Shown piece by piece: positions 1 through 8,705 of a stretch of 31,566 nt of DNA. This DNA comes from DATGIQ01 sp035295665. Its GTDB lineage: Bacteria; Planctomycetota; Planctomycetia; Gemmatales; Gemmataceae. The stretch's first letter is position 1; the number at the start of each line of letters is the position of its first letter. Made by a program: the position numbers and the translations under genes. The stretch is taken from positions 1-31,566 of the forward strand of contig DATGIQ010000385.1 in NCBI GenBank assembly GCA_035295665.1, in the 5' to 3' direction. The notes under the pieces are model-generated. The model did not search any database. It had not been told where the DNA came from and saw only the letters and a program-made list of their open reading frames with translations.

Positions 1-93
1 TACTTGGCCGCGCTGGATAGCCACCTGAATGAGCAGAGCTACATCGTGCCGGGGTTGGGGGATGCGGGGGATCGTCAATTCGGAACCAGTTAG
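1..93 (+). CDS. upp: Uracil phosphoribosyltransferase, C-terminal fragment
   Basis: Only the last 30 codons and the TAG stop are inside the window; the 5' part lies upstream. The visible end contains the run IVPGLGDAGDRQFGT, which closely matches the C-terminal uracil-binding loop of uracil phosphoribosyltransferases (IPGLGDAGD..FGT in the E. coli enzyme). The family makes UMP from uracil and PRPP in the cytoplasm as part of pyrimidine salvage. The identification rests on this one conserved tail, but the tail is highly diagnostic. Nothing can be said about the start or the upstream operon. The next gene is about 300 bases away and looks independent. Confidence 0.88.
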   Translation, partial: YLAALDSHLNEQSYIVPGLGDAGDRQFGTS

Positions 94-138
94 AAATGCC
101 TTCGGTCACCGGAATGGCCAGGTGAGCTTGGAATGAAA

Positions 139-220
139 AGATTAAGATAGGAGGAAAAGCGGGATCCTCTGCGCTATGCCGCCGAGCGCCTCGCCATCTT
201 CCTGATCTCCATCTTAATCT
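139..220. repeat. Inverted repeat in the upp-downstream gap
   Basis: The 94-397 gap carries no convincing gene. It has a 10-base inverted repeat, AGATTAAGAT at 139-148 and ATCTTAATCT at 211-220, separated by 62 bases. It could form a long-looped hairpin in the upp 3' region or could be chance. There is no T-tract after it, so it is not called a terminator. Confidence 0.3.
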
Positions 221-310
221 CGTCTGTTGGACCATCAGCCCCGACAGGGCATCGGTGGTACGGCGTGTTCCCGGTTGAGTTGGCAACAGGAAATTATTGG
301 CGCGGGGTAC

Positions 311-339
311 TTTCGCCCTCCTGCCGAGCCTGGTATAAA
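311..339 (+). promoter_or_regulatory. Weak candidate sigma70-type promoter for the 398-826 gene
   Basis: TATAAA at 334-339 is a five-of-six match to a -10 box. TTTCGC lies 17 bases upstream at 311-316 and is a poor -35. The start codon is about 60 bases downstream. Support is positional only. Confidence 0.3.
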
Positions 340-397
340 ACAGGAGTGATTGCCATCGCCTTGCCGCGGTTGCCGCCCACGCTGAGATGAGGCCTCC

Positions 398-826
398 ATG
401 CAATTTCAGTTCGATGTTTCCGCCAACCGATTCCCGACTTTGGAGCCGTCCCCTGCTCCCGATGTCCATGATCTGCTTCGTCAGATTCTGGAAGTCGAGC
501 GCGAACAGCTCGCCCAGCTACGGGCATTTCTGGGCGCCCAGGATGGCGGAATGCGTTGGCGGGCCTTCATGGAACGCTGGCGGCAACAGTTTGCCGACCT
601 ACCTGAAGCTTGCCGGCAAGCGTTGCCGATCCTGGAGCAGTCGTACGGGAAAATGATCGCCGAACTGACCGATCAGCTTTGCCAGAACGGTTCGGACGCC
701 CTGGATAACGACTTCGCGCTTCAGGAATTCCTCGACCGCTACGGCATGCGCTTGACGCAGCTGGCCACCATCCTGAATTTGGTTGCTCCGTTTGCCGACG
801 CCGGACCCAAGAGCGAATCTGCGTGA
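398..826 (+). CDS. Hypothetical helical protein, 142 aa
   Basis: I do not recognise this family. The protein is 142 aa, has no signal peptide and no membrane segment, and is rich in Glu, Gln, Arg and Leu with several predicted amphipathic helices (for example around EVEREQLAQLRAFLG and AFMERWRQQFADLP). It is probably a small soluble helical protein. Codon use resembles its neighbours and the frame is open throughout, which supports a real gene. ATG at 398 is the natural start; the ribosome binding site is weak (GAGG about ten bases upstream). It stands alone between upp and a convergent secreted-protein gene, so context gives no function. Confidence 0.6.
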   Translation: MQFQFDVSANRFPTLEPSPAPDVHDLLRQILEVEREQLAQLRAFLGAQDGGMRWRAFMERWRQQFADLPEACRQALPILEQSYGKMIAELTDQLCQNGSDALDNDFALQEFLDRYGMRLTQLATILNLVAPFADAGPKSESA

Positions 827-862
827 CCGCGAAAGCGGTCCGTTAGCGTTCTACAATGGGCG

Positions 863-893
863 CAGCTCGATTCGGCAAAGCCGGATCGAGCTG
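863..893. terminator. Bidirectional terminator-like hairpin between convergent genes
   Basis: Arms 863-876 and 880-893 pair over 14 positions with one T-G wobble around a three-base AAA loop. The hairpin lies between the end of the 398-826 gene and the end of the minus-strand gene at 937. On the plus strand it is followed after about 15 bases by a T-rich stretch (910-925). Placement and stability suggest a shared transcription terminator. Confidence 0.5.
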
Positions 894-936
894 GATGCCC
901 TGCAACAGTTTGTTGTTTCTTTTGTGGTCGCGGCCG

Positions 937-2961
937 TTACCAAACCTGGGTCCACTGCGCCGGCGCGCCGTCGTACATCCATTCATGGAAGGACCCTTGA
1001 TTGTCGGTGCCCATCATGTACAGCACGTCGCCAACCGTGCCGATCCATGCCGCGTTCGAGTTTGTACTGGTCAACGCGGTCCAGGAATGAGGGGTACCGC
1101 TATACTGCCAGACCTGGTTGGGTCCGCCGGAGTTGGAAGCCAGCATATACAGATCGATGCCAGCCGTTACGATCTCATCCACCTTCGTGTTCGGGGTGGT
1201 CAACGTGTTCCATTCCTTGGGTGCAAGAGCATACTGCCAGACTTGCTCGGGTCCGCCGTTGTTGGCGGCCAGGAGGTACAAGATCGTGGGGGACGCGGCC
1301 ACCTGATCCACGGACATATTCGTGCTGGTCACGGCCGTCCAACTGGTGCCGGTGCCGCTGTATTCCCAAACCTGACTGGGCAGGCCGTTATTGCTGGCAA
1401 ACAGATAAAGCAGGTTGCCGGGCGTATACATTTCTTGAACGTCCATGTTGGTGGTCGTCACGGGGGTCCAGTCCGTGCCGAAGCCACTGTATTCCCAAAC
1501 CTGGTTGGGCCCGCCGTTATTGGCCAAAATGAACATCGAGTTATCCAGGGACGGCCCATCGCCGGCTGCGGCGATCTGAGTAATGTTCGTGTTCGTGCCC
1601 GTCACGGCTACCAACGACGGGGTCGTGAGGCTATACGGCTGGTAGAACCACACCTGGCTGGGCCCGCCATTCTTGCTGGCCAGAATGCCGATACCGCCGT
1701 GAGCCTCCACCAGGGCGGTTGCGTAGGTGTGGGAGTCCGTAAACGCTTGGGTGCCGCTGCTTACCCAGTCGAAAAGCCGGACCTGCCCATTGTTGTTCAG
1801 GTAATAGACGTTGCCGAAAATATCGGTTGTAAAGGACTGTACGTTGGTATCGATCAACGAGTTTTTGCCGGGATTGGTGATTTGATACAAGCTGCTGTCA
1901 AGCAAAGAACCGGTGAATCCATACAGGTTGCCCCCCTGTAAGGAGACGAACTGCCCGGTGAAGTTGGAGTTATCGAAGGCCGGGTAAAGAAGGATATTCT
2001 GTTGGTGGCCGTCGGGCACAATGAAAGCCTGATCCACAACCGACCAATAGGACGTCACCACAGGACCACTGGGACCGTTCAGCCGGACGGCATAGAAGTC
2101 GTTGCCTTCCGGCTCACCGTCGCAGATTTGCGCCCCCTGATCGGGAGACACTTCATAGACTCCCGTGGACGATTGATTCCCCGTCCCATTGGACATCCGC
2201 TCCGCGATCTCATGGCTAAATGTCCAGGAAAACTCGTCAACTTGATCAGCTGAGGTGATCGCAATATCGATGACATTGACATTGGGATTGGCGGTATAGC
2301 CATTTGCACTGGAGGTGTAATCATTGGGTCCGAAGTTGTTACTACCGCCGTAGCCACCCCCGACACCGGTGCCGTCATGGGAGTATCTGGCGACAACGTA
2401 GATCGGCGATTGACGCGCGTCTTTGCCCGGCGGATTCCACGAGGCAAACTTGGGATTGGAAAGGATCTGGCCGGTTTCGTACCACATCGGATTATTGGTC
2501 GTGGTTGTCGTGCCGTCGGAAAGGGTATAGACCTTCGACCAGGTCAAGGGATTCAAACTGGTATCGATGGTCATGCCGCCGTAAGTAGCTTGGCCGTTGC
2601 TGCCGTATTGTTTCAACCCGCCCAAATACGGGGAACTGAAGATTGCCTTGACATCGGCGACCATGCTGTTGACGGCGGCCGTGGGCTGGCCATTCTTCTG
2701 CTGCCAGTTGGCTCCCACGAAGATGAAGTACACCTTGGGGCTATTCAGGGCGTAGGGGTTGTTCACACTCCGGGCCATGGTGGTGCCGTTGAAGTCAAAC
2801 GCTTCCGCGCCACGAAGAACGGGCTGGAACAGGACCGTTGGGACGGCTCGAACTTCGAGTTCCTCCAGAAGCAACTGGCTGCGGAACGATTGGCGCGCCG
2901 GTTGGCGATTGCGCTCGGTACGGGTAAAGCACGCACGCACCATTTTGGTGATCGTAGACAT
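937..2961 (-). CDS. Secreted protein with candidate HExxx metal site and a tandem-repeat propeller
   Basis: The protein is 674 aa. Residues about 28-42 contain LLLEELEVRAVP, matching the LExLExR-type N-terminal motif of many large planctomycete extracellular proteins, so export is likely. Residues about 70-310 form a globular domain containing SHEIAERMSNG (H250, E251, E254) followed by Gly/Asp-rich ICDGEPEGND and YWSVVDQAFIVP. This recalls extracellular zincin-like domains with an SHE(L/I)xE motif, but peptidase activity is not shown. From about residue 400 there are six repeats of roughly 43 aa with the signature ASNNGGPxQVWxYSG...W..(V/L)T.TN, typical of tectonin- or kelch-like beta-propellers. 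AAGGAG six bases before ATG supports the start at 2961. The gene is a single transcription unit convergent with 398-826. Confidence 0.75.
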   Translation of the reverse strand: MSTITKMVRACFTRTERNRQPARQSFRSQLLLEELEVRAVPTVLFQPVLRGAEAFDFNGTTMARSVNNPYALNSPKVYFIFVGANWQQKNGQPTAAVNSMVADVKAIFSSPYLGGLKQYGSNGQATYGGMTIDTSLNPLTWSKVYTLSDGTTTTTNNPMWYETGQILSNPKFASWNPPGKDARQSPIYVVARYSHDGTGVGGGYGGSNNFGPNDYTSSANGYTANPNVNVIDIAITSADQVDEFSWTFSHEIAERMSNGTGNQSSTGVYEVSPDQGAQICDGEPEGNDFYAVRLNGPSGPVVTSYWSVVDQAFIVPDGHQQNILLYPAFDNSNFTGQFVSLQGGNLYGFTGSLLDSSLYQITNPGKNSLIDTNVQSFTTDIFGNVYYLNNNGQVRLFDWVSSGTQAFTDSHTYATALVEAHGGIGILASKNGGPSQVWFYQPYSLTTPSLVAVTGTNTNITQIAAAGDGPSLDNSMFILANNGGPNQVWEYSGFGTDWTPVTTTNMDVQEMYTPGNLLYLFASNNGLPSQVWEYSGTGTSWTAVTSTNMSVDQVAASPTILYLLAANNGGPEQVWQYALAPKEWNTLTTPNTKVDEIVTAGIDLYMLASNSGGPNQVWQYSGTPHSWTALTSTNSNAAWIGTVGDVLYMMGTDNQGSFHEWMYDGAPAQWTQVW

Positions 2962-3171
2962 GGGATTCTCCTTGGTTAGCAGTTGTGGAAACTTGCCAGG
3001 ACAAAACGTTGGGAGTGCGATGGTTCATCGTCTCCGAGAAGGAAATGCCCATTTCGTCGCCGACCACGACACGCCGCTTGCGAAAAAGTGAACGATTATT
3101 TGCCAATGCGTTCACCCACGCAGCTCGTGTCGATCGGGCGCGCTGGCCTTGGCATCGGTGCGGGGAAGCAC

Positions 3172-3201
3172 TTTACACGCCGTAGCTGGCTCCTCTATAA
3201 T
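3172..3201 (+). promoter_or_regulatory. Candidate sigma70-type promoter of the sigma factor-kinase operon
   Basis: TTTACA at 3172-3177 and a perfect TATAAT at 3196-3201 are 18 bases apart. The predicted transcription start is about 40 bases before the sigma factor ATG at 3250. The 2962-3249 gap otherwise holds only the divergent upstream region of the secreted-protein gene. Confidence 0.6.
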
Positions 3202-3249
3202 CAGACGCCCTGCGAAATCCCAAGCGGTTACTCCGGAAGGGTGGTGCCC

Positions 3250-3828
3250 ATGGCGCCCCAAGGCTCTGTTTCGCGCTGGATCGGTCCGCTCCAGGCTGGC
3301 GAGGAAGTTGCGGCCGAGCGACTGTGGAAACGCTACTTTCCTCGTCTTGTTGGCCTGGCGCACAAGAAATTGCAAGGCACCCGGCTAGCCACCGCGGACG
3401 AAGAGGATGTCGCACTGAGTGCCTTTGACAGCTTTTGCCGCGGGCTCGAAGCCGGCCGTTTTCCACTCTTGAGCGACCGTGAGAATCTATGGCGGCTCTT
3501 GGTCGTCCTTACTGCGCGAAAGGCAGCCCATCTGCTCCGGGATCAATGCCGCCAGAAACGGGGTGGCGGGGAGGTACTCGAAACGGAGACCGAGCTCGAA
3601 CAAATCCTCAGTCGCGAACCGACCCCTGAGTTCTCCGTACAGGTGGCCGAGGAATGTCAGCGGTTGCTGGATCGCTTGAATGATGCGGAACTGCGTGCGG
3701 TAGCCGTCTGGAAAATGGAAGGCTACACCAACGAGGAGATCGCCGCCAAGCTCGGTTGTGTCCCGCGCACCGTGGATCGGAAACTGAGGTCCATTCGCTC
3801 TCTTTGGGAGCAGGAGAGCATTCCATGA
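3250..3828 (+). CDS. ECF-family RNA polymerase sigma factor
   Basis: The 192-aa product fits an ECF sigma factor. Region 2 lies around residues 20-95 (AERLWKRYFPRLVGLAHKKL, then DEEDVALSAFDSF). Region 4 lies around residues 135-185 and contains the helix-turn-helix EGYTNEEIAAKLGCVPRTV. It should direct RNA polymerase to a specific promoter set. ATG at 3250 is chosen because homology to the family begins right after it; the open frame extends much further upstream but that part looks non-coding. Its stop overlaps the next gene's start (ATGA at 3825-3828), so the two are probably translationally coupled. Planctomycete ECF groups paired with Ser/Thr kinases are known, and the coupled kinase is the likely partner. 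No anti-sigma gene is visible. Confidence 0.9.
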   Translation: MAPQGSVSRWIGPLQAGEEVAAERLWKRYFPRLVGLAHKKLQGTRLATADEEDVALSAFDSFCRGLEAGRFPLLSDRENLWRLLVVLTARKAAHLLRDQCRQKRGGGEVLETETELEQILSREPTPEFSVQVAEECQRLLDRLNDAELRAVAVWKMEGYTNEEIAAKLGCVPRTVDRKLRSIRSLWEQESIP

Positions 3829-6800
3829 CCGACAGACCATGTGCCCGCACGGACGCCTTGACACCGTCCCGGGTGCATCGTCTGGAAAGGGTCTGTGACG
3901 AGTTCGAGGCGGCCTGGAAGAGCGCAGGGTCTACGGGACAACGGCCCCACATCGAGGATTTTCTGGGCGATATGCCCGAGCCGGAGCGCATCTTCGCGTT
4001 GCAGGAGCTGATTGGCCTGGACATCGACTATCGCCGGCAGACAGGCGAAACGCCTCAGGTAGCGGAGTATTGCGCCCGTTTCCCATTCTTGGACGCATCT
4101 CTATTGGCGAGCCTGCGCACCATGCAACCGCCAAAGGGTGACCGCACGGGGCTCATGTCTGGGGACATGGCTCAAGGCGACGGGCTACCCGAGACCCAGC
4201 CGCAACAGCTTGCTCACGAGAGGTCGCTGCCTCGTGCACAACCGCCCACGATCTTCGGTTTCGAGATCGTGAGCGAGTTGGGCCGCGGCGGCATGGGAGT
4301 GGTCTATCAGGCCTGGCAGTCCAGCCTGCACCGCTTGGTAGCCCTCAAGATGGTGTTGGCCGGGGCACACGCCAGTCCTCAGGAATTGGCCCGCTTCCGT
4401 ACCGAGGCGGAGGCCGTGGCCCGCTTGCGACATCCCAACATCGTGCAGATCTATGAGGTCGGCCAGCATGGGCTTCATCCCTACATGGTCTTGGAGTATG
4501 TCGATAGCGGCAGCCTGGCGCAGCGGCTCGACGGCACGCCGTTGCCGGTCCGCCAGACGGCACAATGGGTCGCAACCTTGGCTCAAGCCGTGCATTACGC
4601 CCACCAGTGCGGCATCGTCCACCGGGATCTCAAGCCGGCGAATATTCTGCTGGCCACCGCCCCCATAGAGCGCGGAGGAACGCGGATCGAGCGGAGCGGC
4701 GCAGATCTAATCCGTGAACATCCTCCGGATCCGCGTTCTCCCACGTTCGATTCGATGACCCCCAAAATCACCGATTTCGGCCTGGCCAAAATCATGGTCG
4801 GCGGTGGTCCTGCGCTGACAGCCAGCGGGTTCTTCTTGGGAACGCCCAGTTACATGCCTCCCGAGCAAGCCGAGGGAAAACATGAGGAAGTTGGGCCGGC
4901 CAGCGACATCTATTCGCTGGGAGCGGTGTTCTACGAACTGCTCACCGGACGCCCTCCGTTCCGGGCAGCGACCCCCTCGGACACGGTGCGGCAGGTCATC
5001 GACGAAGAGCCCGTGCCCCCCGGTCGATTACAGCCCCGCTTGCCCCGCGATCTGGAGACGATTTGTCTCAAGTGCTTGAACAAGCTGCCGCGCCGGCGCT
5101 ATGTTTCCGCGGCGGCGCTGGCCGAAGATCTGCACCGCTGGTTGGCCGGCCGACCCATTCACGCCCGACCCAGCGGCGCCGGGGAACGGGTCCTCAAGTG
5201 GGCGCGGCGGCGGCCTGCGGTCGCCGGCTTGCTGCTCTTGGTGTTGGTTGTCGCCGTGGCAGGTTTCAGCGGCGTGCTTTCGCAATGGCGGCAAACCGAA
5301 GCGGCCCGAAGGGACGCCATCAACAATGCCGCCGCAGAAAAGCAGATGCGTCAGATCGCCGACGAGCAGCGCGGCCAGGCCCGCGCGGCGCTGGCGCGGG
5401 CGGAAACGACGCTGTATTTCAATCGCACGGCCCTGGCCGCGCAAATGTGGGCGGCGAACAACGTCGGCATGGCCGAGCAACTTCTGGATCGCTGCCGGCC
5501 GACCCTGCGCGGTTGGGAATGGTTTTATCTCAAGCGCCTTTGTCACGCCGGCCAACGCACCCTCCGTGATCCCTCCGGGCTACTGTGCGTGGCCTGTTCC
5601 CCCAACGGCCAGTGCATCGCGGCGGCCGGCTGGATGAATATGGTCAAGATCTGGGACGCGAACAGCGGGCGTGAGCTGTGGACGCTAGTCGGCCATACCC
5701 GGGAAGTGCAGGGCTTGGTCTATCGACCCGACGGCCAGCGCCTGGCATCTGTGGGAGCCGATGGGGTCGTCATTGTCTGGGAGCCTGAATCGGGCCGCTC
5801 CTGCCGCACGTGGAAAAGCCACACCGGCGAGCTTCACAGCGTGGCCTACAGTCCCGATGGACGGTCTCTGGCGTCCGCAGGCGACGATGGAATCGTTCGC
5901 CTCTGGGACGCTGACAACGGCAGCCTTCAGTATGTCCTCGATGGACAAGCAGGTAAAGTATTGAGCGTGGCTTTCAGCCCCGATGGGCGGCAACTCGCCT
6001 CCGGACACGATGACCGCGTAGCAATTCTCTGGGACCTCGCCATGCGCACCAAGCGGTTCACGCTGCCAGGAGCTGATGGGTCCGTGACGAGCGTCGCCTT
6101 TCATCCGCAAGGCAAGCAACTGGCCACGGCCAGCTACGATGGATTTGTCTGTTTGTGGGACGTGGCCAGCGGCAAGCAAACGCACCGCTACACGGGCCAC
6201 CGGAATGGGATTTACAGCATCGCCTATAGCAAGGATGGCCGGCTCCTCGCCACGGCTAGTTGGGACCACACGGTAAACGTCTGGGATCCGACTGCCGCCG
6301 AGGGCTTGCTGCAGACGTTCCGCGGCCACACGGATGCCGTGTACGGCGTAGCCTTTCGACCGGACGGGCACAGCCTGGTATCGGGGAGTCAAGATAAGAC
6401 CGTGAAAATCTGGTCTCTCGGACAAAGCCAAGAGTGCCAGTCCCTTCATGGACATACCAGTGGCGTAACTGTCGTTCGTTACAGCCCTGACGGTCAGCAC
6501 CTTGCGAGTGCAAGTGAAGATGGGACGGTGCGCCTTTGGGACATCGCTACCGGAACCTGCCGGATGACGTTGCAGGGGCATAGCGACCCGGTTTGGGGCC
6601 TGGCAACCAGCATAGACGGCCTGCGGCTGGCCTCGGCAGGTAGTGATCGGATTGTGAACATCTGGGACGTGGCCACCGGCCACAAACTCTGCCGGTTCAC
6701 GGGGCATGAGAGCAGCGTAGTTGGAGTAGCTTTCCGCCCTCATAGTGATGACGTGGCCTCCTCGGACCAGCACGGCGTGCAGGTTTGGCGGGCAACCGAC

Positions 6801-8249
6801 AATGCTGTTCGTTTTGTCCACCGTCATCCTCACGGTTTAGATGCGGTGGCGTACAGCCCGGACGGCCGCCAACTTGCTCTCGGCGGTGGTGGGGAGGGGC
6901 AACCCGGAGAGATCCTCATTCTGGATGCGGACACGGGCAAAGAGCTGCGCACGCTCAGCGGCCACATTACCCGAGTGCGGCGTGTTGCATTCAGTCCGGA
7001 CGGCCGGCTGCTCGCTTCCGCCTCGTACGATAAGACCGCGCGGGTCTGGGATGTTGCGACCGGTCGAGCACTGCTGACTTTGACGGGGCATGCCGATTGG
7101 GTCTCCGATGTTGCCTTCAGCCCGGATGGTAGTCGCCTGGCCACGTCCAGTAACGATCATACTACCAAACTCTGGGACCTGGCCTCCGGCCAGGAGACGC
7201 TTACTCTCGCAGGACATCACGAATGGGTTTACGGTGTGACCTTTCGCTCCGATGGGACGCAGCTGGCCACCTGTGGCGAGGACAAAACCATCCGCCTTTG
7301 GGACGCGACGCCGCTGCGGGCATTCCCATCCGATCCTTGGTTGCTCGATTCAGGGACCTCCGAGGTCACCAGCGCTGCATTCTCGGCGGATGGGCAAACG
7401 CTCGCTCTGGGGCGGAAGGATGGACGCATTCAGCTTTGGGACCCCCATGCCGGCCTGGAGAAGCGCTTGTTGCCGGGACAAAACAACCCTATCCAAAGCG
7501 TGGTCATTTCTTCGGACGGCCGAATGCTAGCAGCGGCGGCCGGAGAGGCGAATCAAGCGAGCGAAGTGAAGCTCTGGGACGTGGCCGCGGGCCAGGAGCG
7601 TGTGCGCATGAGCATCGATGCGCCGGGCGGCTCAGTGATCGCGTTTTTGCCGGACGGACAGGGCCTCGCTGCCGTCGACGCCCAAGGCTTCATCATTTGG
7701 GACGAGCGGAGCGGCGCGGTGCGCGCCCAGCTGCGCCGCACCCAGGAGAACGGCGCGGATCAGGAACGTTTTCAGATAGGCGCGATCTCGCCGGACGGTA
7801 GATTACTGGCTGCCGGCACAATCACCGGGAAGTTACATGTTTGGGACAGGGTCTCCGGCCGGGATTTTCCGCTCGCCGCGAAGCATTGGACCAGCCTGGT
7901 GGGTTTGGAATTCACGCCTGACAGCCGTACGCTTTGTAGCGCCGGTACTTCGGATGTTGTCCTTTGGGACACAATTACCTGGGAAGAGCGACGCCGCCTG
8001 GCAGCGAGCGAATGGCAAGCCTGTCTCGCCATCGCTCCGGACGGCCGCACGCTGGCCGTTGGCCACTGGCAAGCAACCGTGCAGCTCTGGGAGTTGTTCA
8101 CCGCCAGCCGGCAAGGGACCCTCTACGGCTATTCAAGGGATAAGCCGCGGAGTGTGCGGTTTGGGCCAGCGGGGGACACGCTGCTGGTGGTGACATCGGC
8201 CGGCGGAGTAATGTTGTGGGATATCAAGTCGGAATCCGCCCCGCCCTGA
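3825..8249 (+). CDS. Membrane Ser/Thr protein kinase with 21 WD40 repeats
   Basis: The product is 1474 aa. Residues 1-140 form the N-terminal region typical of planctomycete kinases. The Hanks-type kinase domain (about 147-430) has the glycine loop GRGGMGVVY at about 153, Lys175 in ALKMV, HRDLKPAN with Asp268, and DFG with Asp317, so catalysis is expected. One transmembrane helix follows at about 466-490, then a short coiled coil. From about residue 582 to the end I count 21 WD40-type units (SPDGR.LAS...D..V.LWD), enough for three seven-bladed propellers. The predicted layout is a cytoplasmic kinase with a scaffold or sensor region across the membrane. The start at 3825 overlaps the sigma factor stop by four bases. 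The likely task is to phosphorylate or gate the coupled ECF sigma factor; this is inference from context. Confidence 0.9.
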   Translation: MTDRPCARTDALTPSRVHRLERVCDEFEAAWKSAGSTGQRPHIEDFLGDMPEPERIFALQELIGLDIDYRRQTGETPQVAEYCARFPFLDASLLASLRTMQPPKGDRTGLMSGDMAQGDGLPETQPQQLAHERSLPRAQPPTIFGFEIVSELGRGGMGVVYQAWQSSLHRLVALKMVLAGAHASPQELARFRTEAEAVARLRHPNIVQIYEVGQHGLHPYMVLEYVDSGSLAQRLDGTPLPVRQTAQWVATLAQAVHYAHQCGIVHRDLKPANILLATAPIERGGTRIERSGADLIREHPPDPRSPTFDSMTPKITDFGLAKIMVGGGPALTASGFFLGTPSYMPPEQAEGKHEEVGPASDIYSLGAVFYELLTGRPPFRAATPSDTVRQVIDEEPVPPGRLQPRLPRDLETICLKCLNKLPRRRYVSAAALAEDLHRWLAGRPIHARPSGAGERVLKWARRRPAVAGLLLLVLVVAVAGFSGVLSQWRQTEAARRDAINNAAAEKQMRQIADEQRGQARAALARAETTLYFNRTALAAQMWAANNVGMAEQLLDRCRPTLRGWEWFYLKRLCHAGQRTLRDPSGLLCVACSPNGQCIAAAGWMNMVKIWDANSGRELWTLVGHTREVQGLVYRPDGQRLASVGADGVVIVWEPESGRSCRTWKSHTGELHSVAYSPDGRSLASAGDDGIVRLWDADNGSLQYVLDGQAGKVLSVAFSPDGRQLASGHDDRVAILWDLAMRTKRFTLPGADGSVTSVAFHPQGKQLATASYDGFVCLWDVASGKQTHRYTGHRNGIYSIAYSKDGRLLATASWDHTVNVWDPTAAEGLLQTFRGHTDAVYGVAFRPDGHSLVSGSQDKTVKIWSLGQSQECQSLHGHTSGVTVVRYSPDGQHLASASEDGTVRLWDIATGTCRMTLQGHSDPVWGLATSIDGLRLASAGSDRIVNIWDVATGHKLCRFTGHESSVVGVAFRPHSDDVASSDQHGVQVWRATDNAVRFVHRHPHGLDAVAYSPDGRQLALGGGGEGQPGEILILDADTGKELRTLSGHITRVRRVAFSPDGRLLASASYDKTARVWDVATGRALLTLTGHADWVSDVAFSPDGSRLATSSNDHTTKLWDLASGQETLTLAGHHEWVYGVTFRSDGTQLATCGEDKTIRLWDATPLRAFPSDPWLLDSGTSEVTSAAFSADGQTLALGRKDGRIQLWDPHAGLEKRLLPGQNNPIQSVVISSDGRMLAAAAGEANQASEVKLWDVAAGQERVRMSIDAPGGSVIAFLPDGQGLAAVDAQGFIIWDERSGAVRAQLRRTQENGADQERFQIGAISPDGRLLAAGTITGKLHVWDRVSGRDFPLAAKHWTSLVGLEFTPDSRTLCSAGTSDVVLWDTITWEERRRLAASEWQACLAIAPDGRTLAVGHWQATVQLWELFTASRQGTLYGYSRDKPRSVRFGPAGDTLLVVTSAGGVMLWDIKSESAPP

Positions 8250-8259
8250 AATCGGCCCA

Positions 8260-8290
8260 GCCCCTGCTCCGCCGCTCCCCATTCAGGGGC
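8260..8290. terminator. Candidate stem-loop between convergent genes
   Basis: GCCCCTG at 8260-8266 pairs with CAGGGGC at 8284-8290 around a 17-base loop, in the 45-base gap between the WD40 kinase gene and the minus-strand gene ending at 8295. A short TTTT follows at 8299-8302 on the plus strand. It could terminate transcription from either side; the long loop lowers confidence. Confidence 0.35.
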
Positions 8291-8294
8291 CATC

Positions 8295-8606
8295 TCAATT
8301 TTGTGGATCTGCCTCCCTGTTCTTGTCTGCGGCGCCATGCGGCATTTCGGCCGCTTGCTTGGCTTGCTGCCCATTGGCCCGCTGCCGAGCCGCTTCGGCC
8401 GCGGCCCGAGCTTCCATCTCCATTTGCGCGGCCTTGCTCGTTTGCCGGATGTGCAGCATCCCCAACAAGAAGGACGTAGCCGGGGCCACAATCAGCAGGA
8501 GTGCCAGCGGCACGGCCAGGACGAACGTGGCACGTTTCCAGCGTCGATTGCTCTGTTCCAGCTTCCAGATTTGGCCCGTCAGATAAATGCGCTCGCCGTC
8601 CTCCAT
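8295..8606 (-). CDS. Small single-span membrane protein with coiled-coil tail
   Basis: The 103-aa product begins MEDGERIYLTGQIWKLEQ, has one strong transmembrane helix at about 28-50 (FVLAVPLALLLIVAPATSFL), then a highly charged Ala/Glu/Gln helix likely to form a coiled coil, ending in a polar tail. The family is not recognised. ATG at 8606 is chosen over an ATG 60 bases upstream because GGAGG lies five bases before it, whereas the upstream ATG has no ribosome binding site. The gene is convergent with the WD40 kinase gene and divergent from the second kinase gene, about 100 bases away. That placement suggests a membrane accessory role near kinase signalling, but this is speculation. Confidence 0.65.
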   Translation of the reverse strand: MEDGERIYLTGQIWKLEQSNRRWKRATFVLAVPLALLLIVAPATSFLLGMLHIRQTSKAAQMEMEARAAAEAARQRANGQQAKQAAEMPHGAADKNREADPQN

Positions 8607-8705
8607 CTGTGCCTCCGCTTTTGCCAGCACCAGGATCACGAAGTAGACTCTCGAAAGACAGCCCATTCTATCAGACAGACATTATGGCGTGAAAGGAAAC
8701 ATGAC

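Noticed and set aside
2983..3249. Extension of the sigma factor by 89 codons
   Set aside because: The residues do not resemble an ECF N-terminus and would cover a good promoter at 3172-3201.
5685..6833. A long minus-strand frame with repeated short motifs
   Set aside because: The apparent repeats mirror the WD40 repeats coded on the opposite strand.
8301..8705. Long upstream extension of the second kinase frame
   Set aside because: It runs antisense to a small gene with a good ribosome binding site and has kinase-irrelevant sequence; GTG 8706 has its own Shine-Dalgarno.
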